64,000 nt of DNA, taken from Lucinisca nassula (lineage: Eukaryota > Mollusca > Bivalvia > Lucinida > Lucinidae). The notes under the pieces were generated by a model that was not told where the DNA came from, ran no database searches, and saw only the letters and a program-made list of their open reading frames with translations. Positions 43,601-54,110 of the stretch are shown here, in pieces; position 1 is the stretch's first letter; each line of letters opens with the position of its first letter. Location: positions 119,255,141-119,319,140 of the forward strand of contig OY757025.1 of NCBI GenBank assembly GCA_963580285.1, given 5' to 3'. The position numbers and the translations under genes were made by a program.

Positions 43601-46600
43601 TTTTTCTCTGTATGAGCAGTTTTGCTCTTGCACAAGATGACTGCAAAATCCCATCCGAGCCTAAGTTTAAGGGGTTCATATCCAAAGAAAAAAAGAATTT
43701 TCCCCGGTAAGTAAAATGTCATAAGCGAAAATAAGTCGCCCTTATCAAGAAAACAAGCAACTGTGAGACGTTCTTTTTTTACATCACGATAACAAGTCCC
43801 TGAAAGGACTACCCCCCACCCCCCCCCCCCCCAACCCCACTTTATATAGAGAAAAGTCGGGTTTACGAAGGTGTGATTATCTGCCTTAATTTTGTTCAAA
43901 AACATAGATTGTGGGTAACAAACACTCACAATCTATATTGAAAGCAGTAATAAGAACGATGTTATCTTTTTTTACTAATATTTGGCAATTCTGACACCAT
44001 GTTGGACGCCATTATTTCACATTGACAGGTTTTCTTAATGTTTTATTTTATGTTTGTTTTGTTTTAAGACTGTAAAATGGCAGTTTTGAAATAAAAATAA
44101 GTTTTTATTTCGTCAAATACAGAGTGTGAGTACTCGTTAGAACCGCCTCATTGATGCGGTCGGACTCGCTTCATTGTTGTGGTTCAAAGGAGTATCATTC
44201 TATGTTTTAAAAGCAAAATAAAGAAATTATATTTACCCGTTTTCCCTCAATAAAACTTGATTCACATGGGTATTCATGACACTTTTTAAACGTTATGCTG
44301 GCGAGCCACAAATCCACCTTTTTCTGTCAGAATACTACCTTCTTGTTTTGATGAAGGGTTGTGGACTACCGGACGTCCAAATCGGGCGCAGTTACAACTC
44401 TGAGCTTACTTACAACTCTGAACAGGGGCTTGAAGAAATATATGGGCTTCACGATGCTTCCACGCAGAGCTAAATCCGATCCGCACACGAGAACTGGTAA
44501 ACTGTTTAGAGGATCTAAGCCTGCCCAGGCAAAGCGGTGCGAGTCGGACCGTCCATGGTTATAAACCCTATTGGTTTCATTGGGCGACAGGGCTTGAGAT
44601 GTCATTTCATCTCAACGTCGGGTAAAAGCCCCACAAAATTGGAAGCAACGTCTCCTAAATGACCTTTACAGTACTGACGGGGACGTTAAACTTCAAATCA
44701 AACAAAACAACTCTGAACAGACTGTGGATCTTGTCTTAATCTTCACTTTGCTCAGATGGTGAAAGATGTCATCACGAAAACACGGCTTGAACCCCACTTT
44801 TATATAGTAAAACCAGGGTTTACAAGGGTAAACCTTATTTTTCTTATTTCTACTCTTAAATACAGTTTGTGGATGCCCGTTAGAACCTTCTCGTTGAGGC
44901 GGTTCTTACGAGTACCCACAATCTATATTTTGAGCAGTGTTACAACGCATAATGAAGTAATGTTGTAATTTTATCATTTTGAAATTTTCCTTAATTATGC
45001 GTTGGCATAGTCGATGAGAATTGAAATGAAATGTAGTTTTTACTTCATTATGCGTCGATACTAAGAGGTTTGCGCAAAATGAAAGAATTATTTCATTTTG
45101 CGGTGATAGGTGGCATACCTAATTTTACTTCATTATGCGTCGACAGTTTGTTTGTTTGATTTGAGGTTTAACGTCACCGTCAACACTATTAAGGTCATTT
45201 TGGATACGTTGCTTCCAATTTTGTTGGACTTATACCCGACATTGAGATTAAATGACATCTCAGTCTCTGCCGTCCAATTAAACCCAAAAGGGTTTATATG
45301 CATGGATGGACCGACTCGCAGCAGTTTTCCTGGGCCAGCTTAGACCTTCTAAGCAGATAACCAGTACTCATGTGCGGTCGGTATCAGCTCTGCGTGAGGA
45401 ATCGTGCAACCCATCTATTTCTTCAAGCCCCGATGAGCGGGGGCGAATATGCGTCGACAGTATGAGGTCGGTTCTAAATGACAAAAAAATGCACATGTAT
45501 TTTGCTTTGAGAGATGGCACATTTTTCAAACATCACAATAACAAAAGTAACCCAAATATTTAAGGATAAAACATGCATGTGGAGACTTTTATAAGTAGAA
45601 TGACGGTGCATTATCAACAGAAAAGGAGCGAGGAAGGTCGAAAACATGTGGTGAGAAGTTTATATAAAAGTATGCAGTTCAAGAAACCAGTCGTTATGAC
45701 GTAGGCCAAGAGCTCATGTCATGTGATGAGCTCTTGCGACTTGAACTGTCTCAAATGTGGTCTTTATATTATTGCTTCCTAAGTCTTTGGTCTCCTTTGG
45801 TAGACAGCTATGTTCTTCCATCATTACTTCATTTTGCGTCGATATGGTGCATATCAACGCGAAATGAAATATTTTTTTTACTTCATTTCGCGTCAACTAC
45901 GCCAACGCATAATGAAATAAAAAAATCAAAATGAAGAAATTACTACATTACTTCATTATGCGCTGTAACAGAGCAGAAATAAGAAAATTATCACAAATGC
46001 AAAGGTTGTGGGTACTCGTTAGAACCACTTAATTTAGACCGGTTCCAACTAGTACCCACAGCCTTTGTCTTGGAACAGAAATAAGAGATATAACGTACAT
46101 GTATACCCTTGTAAACACTAGTTTTTCTCTACATGAAGTGGGGTTTATAGAGCCGTTCATCAGAAATTGACAACTGCCTATCTGGAATCAACGAAATGTT
46201 CAGAATGACCGTAGAAAATATTGCATGATCAATCTACACGAAAGAATTTAGCCGACCCGGAATTCGTCGAACCCGCGACCTCCTGGTCAATATGGAGACG
46301 CTCATACGACTAAGCTCACGAGGTCAGCTGGAAAACCAACATAAATAAAATAGACGGAATATTATTATGTTAACTGCATCAGTCATTTAGGGTTCGGTTC
46401 TTTATCAATCGACCCACAGTTACTTACTACAGAAACTTCCCACCTGCTACTGTCCACGTGCCGTGACTATCGCTGACCGTGCAGAGCATCCAGATACCGG
46501 TTATTAATGGCAGAGCTAGTCTTCTCCCTGTGATGTCAGTTCTGTGTAAAAAGTAAAATATGGACTGGGCTCGTGTACGCGGCGTCTGATTAGGATCAAC

Positions 46601-49600
46601 ACAGTTTCTTTATATCCTGGAATTTAAGCATTTATATTAGCGAAACATTTTGAGCCTAAGTTCAAGACTACCTTCCCTGCCTACAGACCGAGAGCCAATC
46701 GACCCAATAGTACACTGACTGCTTTGATTTAAAAGGAACCTACAAAAAGACATGTGCGCCCAACGAAGACTCAGATCAGCCTGCGTATCCGTGCAGTCTG
46801 ATCAAAGTCTTCGTTATGCGCCTTAAGGATAGCTAAAGGCCCAAAGCTACTTCATGCAGCAAGAGAAGTCTCTGGTTAGACTATATGGATGCGCAGGCTG
46901 ACCTGATTTTTCGCTGCGCGTACATGTAAGTTGTACCCTGGCTCATAGTATATATACGCACTCGGCCTTGCGGGTAAGAGCGGTCACTATTAATCATTAG
47001 GTCTCTCATAGCTGTGGTTCGAGCCCCGCTCGAATAACATGTGAGACTCGGAAGGTCAGGTGTCTTTTCTCCGGTTACTTCGATTTTCGGCAATCTTTGA
47101 TAGACGATCTGCTCGAAATGTGAAATAACATTGAATGCGTCCGTGGCCTAGTGGTAAAAAGCGCTGACTCTTGATCATTAGGTCTCTCACCGCTGTGGTT
47201 CGAGCCTCGCTCGGGTCACATGTGAAACGCCAAGTTCTGCAACGGAAGGTCAGATGGTTTTTCTCCGAGTACTCCGGTTTTCACCCACCTTTGATGACCG
47301 ATCTGCTCGAAATAAGTGAAATAATCTTGAAAGGGGCGTAAACCAAAACAGCAACTACAAAAATAATAATAAATGATAATAATATATTCACAAGCACGTT
47401 TAACTTTATATATCTCAATACTAAAATGAAAATCAAATTGCGCTTATACATGTATCATGTAATAGTCTTTTTTTAACCCCGCCAAAATTTGATAAAACAT
47501 GTTCGCACTTCAAGTACTAATAAAATAAATAGCAGACGACACTTTCAAATATTTTCCTTATTTTTTAGAGAATAATTAAAAGTCAAGTCGTATTTTCTAT
47601 GAAAAAAAAAAGAGGAAAATGCCGTCTTTTGCTGAATTTTGCCTTTTAATTTATTCTACAGTGAAGATGTCGAGAAAGCTTTGTCTCAATACCCAGAAAT
47701 AGGAGACGCGATCCTTGCAGAGTTAGAAACAAGAAGGTATTTTTCAGCTTACTTCATTCTTTCACGCGTGTGCGTGCGTGCGTGTGTGTGTGTTCATCGC
47801 TGTCAAGGTTTCCTGCTTTTACAATTTCACATTGATAATGGGGCAGCGATCTCTCATCTGTCTCGCACTTCCTCATATTAACCCTTTTTGTACCAAATGG
47901 AATCTTCCTCCTTTTTGTCGCGCCTGCTATTAGCATGGCGCGATATAGGCGTTCGTTCGTTTGTCAATGCGTCAACATTTGCGACCACCCTAGCGTTCAC
48001 CCAAAGGTTCAAGTTTATTTCTCAGGAACTACAAGAGCTTCATTAATGATAGTCGGTACAAACTTGCACCTGTGGATGGCAACTTAAATAAAAGCATCCA
48101 TATTTGACCTTGACATATATATTTCATGGCTCACTGACTTTGTAAAATAGTGTGACCACCCTAGCGTTCACCCAAATGGTCAAGTTTATTTCTCAAGAAC
48201 TATAAGAGCTTCATTAATGATATTTGGTACAAACTCGTATCTGTGGATGGCAACATAATTGCAAGCATCCATATTTGACCTTGACCTACATTTCATGGTT
48301 CGCTGACTTTGTAAAATATTGCGACCACCCTAGCGTTCACCCAAATGGTCAGGTTTATTTCTCAAAAACTATAAGAGCTTCATTAATGATACTTGATACT
48401 AACTTGTATCTGTGGATGGTAACTTAAATGCAAGCATCCATATTTGACCTTGACCTAAATTTCATGGTCCACTGACTTAGTGTACTATTGCATCAACCCT
48501 AGTGTTCAACCTAATGTTTAAGTTCATTAGAGCATCATTAATGATATTTGGTACAAGCTTGCATTTAGGAATGGCAACTTTTATGGAAGCATATTTATTT
48601 GACCTTGCTCTAGATTTCATGGATCTGTGACAGGCGCGAAATAGCCTTCGGCGGAATTCTTGTTTAAAACAGGAGTCCATTTCAAAATTTAGGGGTGTCA
48701 TGTTGTGTTTCATTCAAAATATTTAGAAAATGGCTGTACCTTTTGCATACAGTGTAGGCCCTGATCAGCCGCCGCCTTCTGCGGCGTCTGATTTGGGCAT
48801 ACACTGTTTGCCAGGGTACCCGTTATGGGGTTTCTGGTACTAAATGGGTTAATACATGTTTTGTTTGTTTGTGTTGAGCTTCTATGTCCCCGTCAACAAT
48901 GTGAAGGTCATTCGAGAGATGTTGCTTCTAATATAAGTGAGTGTTTGAGTTTTACGTCCCACCAACAGCTAAGGTCATACGGAGACGGGACCTCGGTGTA
49001 AATACTCGTCCGAAAGTCTGGAGAAGCCCGGGTTGCTTCTAATATGCATTGAGTTGAAATGCCGTATAGAGCCCTACCACCCAAATAAACCGCTTGGTTC
49101 AAGGGTAGGTCCAACCCAGGTCAATTTACCTTGGCAGGCTGAGACCTTCTAAGGTTTACCAGTTTTCAAAATTCCGGCGGTACTCATGTGCTGTCAGTTT
49201 CAGCTCGGCGTGGAAGCAGCAACTAGCTCAATCTATCTCTCCAAGCCCCGATGGGCGGGATACCCCTTATATGTAAATAGTGGAGTCAAAAGCCACTGTG
49301 ACAGACTCGAAAAAATGCAATGTTTAAGAAAAAGATCAGCTTCTAGCTGTGATTTGTTAAGTAATAAATCACAGTTTGGAGGTCAGTTGTAAAGTAGACA
49401 AATCACGAGCGCACTCAACAAATCACCGACTAGAGTTAATCTATTTCGAATCTAACACGCTTAAAATCGGCAACAATGTTGTTGTTTCCTTCAAATACAA
49501 CTTTTCGCCATAGTTAGAAGAAATCCCGCAAAACTTATTGACTGTAATACATGTTTTTATGTTCTTTTGTAACATTTTCGGTGCGAGAAAGTGACGTTAC

Positions 49601-52600
49601 ACCGTCCAACGTCAACGAATCTACGAGTGACGCCATAAATTGGCAGCTTTTAATGACGTCACTCGGCAAGCTCTTCCGCACCGCGATTTGTTGCATAATA
49701 AAATACAGTTGCTTTCCATTGCCTATATATGCGCGCTGTGTTAGAATTGGCCATATAAATGTCTCCGCTCAAAAATTACAGGCGAGGCGACAAGTTCTGC
49801 AACGGAAGATATGTTGGTTTTCTTCGGGTACTCCGGTATTCGCCCACCTCTGATTAACGATAATTTGTATAGGGTCGGAAAACAGAAACGAAAAAAGAAA
49901 CACACACCCAAACAAACACACGGATGTGTTGTCCTTTTGTGTGGTTTGGTTTGGAGTTTTACGGACAAGTCAATGCTATTAAAGTCATGCTAAGCTGATC
50001 ATTTTACCTAGCCACGCCTTTTTCGAAAGGTTAACCAGTCAGTTTTGCTAGAAACTGATGCATTAGGAAAACACGCATATACAAATACGTTGTAAATTTT
50101 ATCGCCCAGAAATCGAAAATGTTTAGATGAAAAATTATTATATTTTTCTTATTTCTGCTCGAAATATAGATTGTGGGTACACGTTAGAACCGCCTCATCG
50201 AGGCGGTTCTAACGAGTACCCACAAACTATATTTTAGAGCAGAAAGGAGAAAAATAAGGTTTACCCCTGCAAACCTCAGTTTTACTGTATAAAAGTGGGG
50301 TTCAAGGGGTCAGAATTATATAGGCGTGTTTTCGTGATGACTGTCAATCTTGAATCATTGACAGGGAGTGAAGAGTCGTAGAAAATATTTTCTTGCACAC
50401 CAGATAATGAAATCCAAAGTTTTAGCTTGGGATAGAAATTCTGTTCTTATCCTGGTGTTCTTACCCAAAATTGAATATTCCCGCGTGTTTGATAAATGCA
50501 CTGGTTGAATACGACCTCATATGCGCCGTCGTCACAGCAAGTTACGTGACGTCACTAAACCTTCCTGGAGTGTCATCATAATATGGCGGACGTCGGAAAC
50601 CGAAGTGACTGCAGCATTAAAAATCCGGGCTCAGAAATGGAAGTTATGCAATAAAATGAATCATACATAGGTGTGAGGGGTGGATAGAAAAATTCGTACC
50701 TCGGGATCACTGACCGTCATCAGTCGGCCAGCCTCGTGATGCCGGACAGTGACCCTTAGGACAGATTTTTCCATCCACCAATCACACCCATACAAGATTC
50801 TTATATTCTTGCACACAAGATAAAGTTATCCTGGACTTAACCCCAGGGTAGAAAATTTTATCATACACAGGTTATCCTACCCAGGGCTAGGATGAAAATC
50901 GAGAATTTTCATGTGTTTGACATGCACTAATATTGTATAGGACGCCACTTAAGCTGCAGTTCAAGTTTGACGTCATTGCACGTATGTGGGACCTTAAATA
51001 CGTCGCATTATTGTCATCAAAATATGGCGGGCATAAACAATCGAAGTGACTGAATACAAAAATCAACTGTCAGAGAATGAATGGTATGCAAGAAGAGGAA
51101 TCTTACATGGGTGTGAGGGATAGACCCTCGGGATTACTGTCCGGCATCACTCGGCAAGCCTCGTGATTCCGGACAGTGACCCACGGGACAACTTTTTCTA
51201 TCCACCCCTCACAACCATGTAACATTCTTATGTAATTAACACTGTTCATGAAAGAATGTTTTCTGATCTGGCGGGGATCAAACCCATGCCAGTTGGACGC
51301 TAGTTCGACTGAATGATCGGGTCTGGCAATGTACAGTAAAATTTCGCAATTAAGACTCCAAAATGACCTAAATAGTGTTGACGGAGAAGTTAAACCCTAA
51401 TTCAAACAAACAAACAATTAAGACCAGATAAAATTAAGTCTAATTCTGTTTTTAAAAGCATACGGCTGTTATTTCTTGATGTTTTTTTTTTTTTTTACAC
51501 CCAGTGCCTCTAGTAATATAGACCGTCTTTGGAACTGTTCAAAAGTGGTCATAAAGGCCACTTTTGAACAGTCCCAAAGGTGGTCTTAATGTAGTTTTTG
51601 ATGTATTGTCTTAATGGTATTGACATGTAAACCTCGTACGATGCTCATTCCAGAGATGATAAAGACCCGCTGGCCGGAAATGCTTTTCTGGACTCGGATT
51701 GGAAGATACATTGTCCATTCAAGTTGAAGAATTTACAGAATTTTGGAATCAAGATCCAGAAACAAGTCTGCTGGGTGGTCACGCCTTTGTGGACTAGTAC
51801 TTGCAAACAGTAAGAACTTTTGATCCTTTACCGCCCCCGCCCATAGGGGCTTGAAGAAATATATGGGCAGAGCTGAATCCGGCCCGCACACAAGTACTGG
51901 TAAACCACTTAGAGGATCTAAGCCTGTCCAGGAACCGCGGTGCGAGGCGGACCGTCCATGCAAATAAACCCTATTGGTTTCATTGGGCGACAGGACTTGA
52001 GATGTCATTTCATCTCAATGTCGGGTAAAAGTCCCACAAAATTGGAAGCAAAGTCTCCAAAATGACTTTTACAGTGTTGACAGAGACGTTAAACCTCAAA
52101 TCAAACAAAACAAACTTTTGATCCTTTATCTAACCTGGCAACCTAGTTAACTGTCTTACTTAAGAAATGAATGTATATTTTTACTCCTTGAAGAGGGCCC
52201 CTGACCATTGGGGCTTGAAAAAAATAGAGATTGGGCTGCATGATGCTTCCACGCAGAGCTGAAACAAACCGCCATGAGTTCTGGTAAACCGCTTTATAAA
52301 CTGCGCAGATTTTCTTATGGCATCACGTGATCAAGTCCGTGAAATTAAGACCCCCTAAACCCCAATTTAATATACAGAAAACTGGGGTTTACGGGGGTAT
52401 ACATTAATTTTCTTATTTCTGCCCCAACACATAGGTTGTGGGTACTCGTTAGAACCGCCTCAATGAGGCGGTTCTTACGAGCACCCACAACCGATGTTTG
52501 CAGTATTTATAAGAAAAATATCACGGATTTTCATCTGAAAAATGGCCATTTTGGAGATGTGACAAAATGCACCAATTCGCACGGGTGTGTTATCGTAATG

Positions 52601-54040
52601 GTGTGGCCCTTATGAGCCACTACAATTGAAGTCGTTATAAGTGCACTAAGCGAACACTTATGCCAATCTCCATACCAACTCTTTCAGCTCGGGTGATTTT
52701 TCTTTCAGCCCGGGTACTGCGGTCTTCGCTCAACTCTGTATCATTACGATAACACACCCGTGCGAATTGGTGCATTTTTACACATCTCCAAAATGGCCAT
52801 TTTTCTGATGAAAATCTGTGATATTTTTCTTATATATACTGCAAACATAGGTTCTGGGTGCTCGTTAGAACCGCCTCGTTGAGGCGGTTCTTACGAGTAC
52901 CCACAACCTATGTCTTGGAGCAAGAATAAGAACAATAATGTATACCCCCATAAACCCCAGTTTTATCTATATAAAGTGGGGTATAGGGGGGTCTTCATTT
53001 CACGGACTTGTTCACGTGATGTAACGAACGACTGGAATTGTGTGAAGTAAAATGATATTGAAAGGGCTGTAATATCCCCCACCAAACATCTGGTCTTATT
53101 TCTGTTAAAAACAGCATATGCCAGTGGTCACACAACGCGTGTGTAACGTCGATTCAACGTCAATGCAACGTCATGTCGAAAAGACATTGCACACGTTGTT
53201 TGCCCGCTGGCGTAAATTGACGGTAATGAGTTAAAATGAAGTCTACACAGCAGAACCGTTAAGTATGGAATGTACAAGTTTTACTGGGACAGACTAGCGA
53301 GTTTCGGCCAGTTGGGCCTCCTCAGTGACCCTCAAATATTTTCAAGATTCCACAGTGCAATCAGTGATCCAAAAGGACACACTTTTAAACGGGATACAGA
53401 CCCAATGAGACACTGACTGATTACGTTCTGAATTCCATTTTACAATATATAGTACATGGATATGTTAAGTTGCAAAATAAGTTGTGATTCAAATAAAATA
53501 AAGTTTAACCCTTTTCCTGCTGAACGTGTCAATCCATATCTTTGTAAACAGTGAGATCCTGAGCAAATAACGTTTTCAGAAGTCATCTGATCAGGATCAA
53601 CACGGTTTGTCATGCAGTCTGTGAAGTGAGCAAAAACATTATATTAAGTAATAATGTTACATTGCCACCTTCATCGCCGAAAAAATGAAAATTTCATGAT
53701 GAAAAATTGTAATATTTTTCTTATTTCTGCTCAAAATATTGATTGTGGGCACTCGTTAGAACCGCCTCGATGAGGCGGTTCTAACGAATGCCCACAATCA
53801 ATATTTTAGAGCAGAAATAAGAAAAATAAGGTATACCCCCCGGAAACCCCAGTTTTCTATATAAAAGTGGGGTTCAAGGGGGTCAAAATTATATAGGCGT
53901 GTTTTCGTGATGTTAATTTATTCAGTGGGATAAGGGTTATATCAAAATAACACTTTTCTCTCTGTAAAGTTTTTTTTTCAGGATTTTTAGGGCCCCGCAC
54001 TGAAAGTGTGGGTGCCCTATAGTAATCACTCTGTCCGTCC

Positions 54041-54110
<70 letters not shown>

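Larger units (their letters stand above)
44773..46010 (+). mobile_element. MITE-B split by element Q
   Basis: CATCACGAAAACACGGCTTG..ATATTTTGAGCAG (44937), then element Q, then GAGCAGAAATAAGAAAATTATCAC. Confidence 0.8.

Noticed and set aside
47662..47736. Cyclic-nucleotide-gated channel fragment
   Set aside because: The E-D-V-E-K-A-L-x-x-Y-P-E phrase is suggestive, but exon phase and neighbours place it in the secreted gene 2.
52742..53021. TA target duplication for the MITE-A copies
   Set aside because: TA can be found on both sides of this copy, but the other comparisons (for example CAGTCG|GATG) have no TA, and the rejoined flank fits the SINE consensus better without a duplication.
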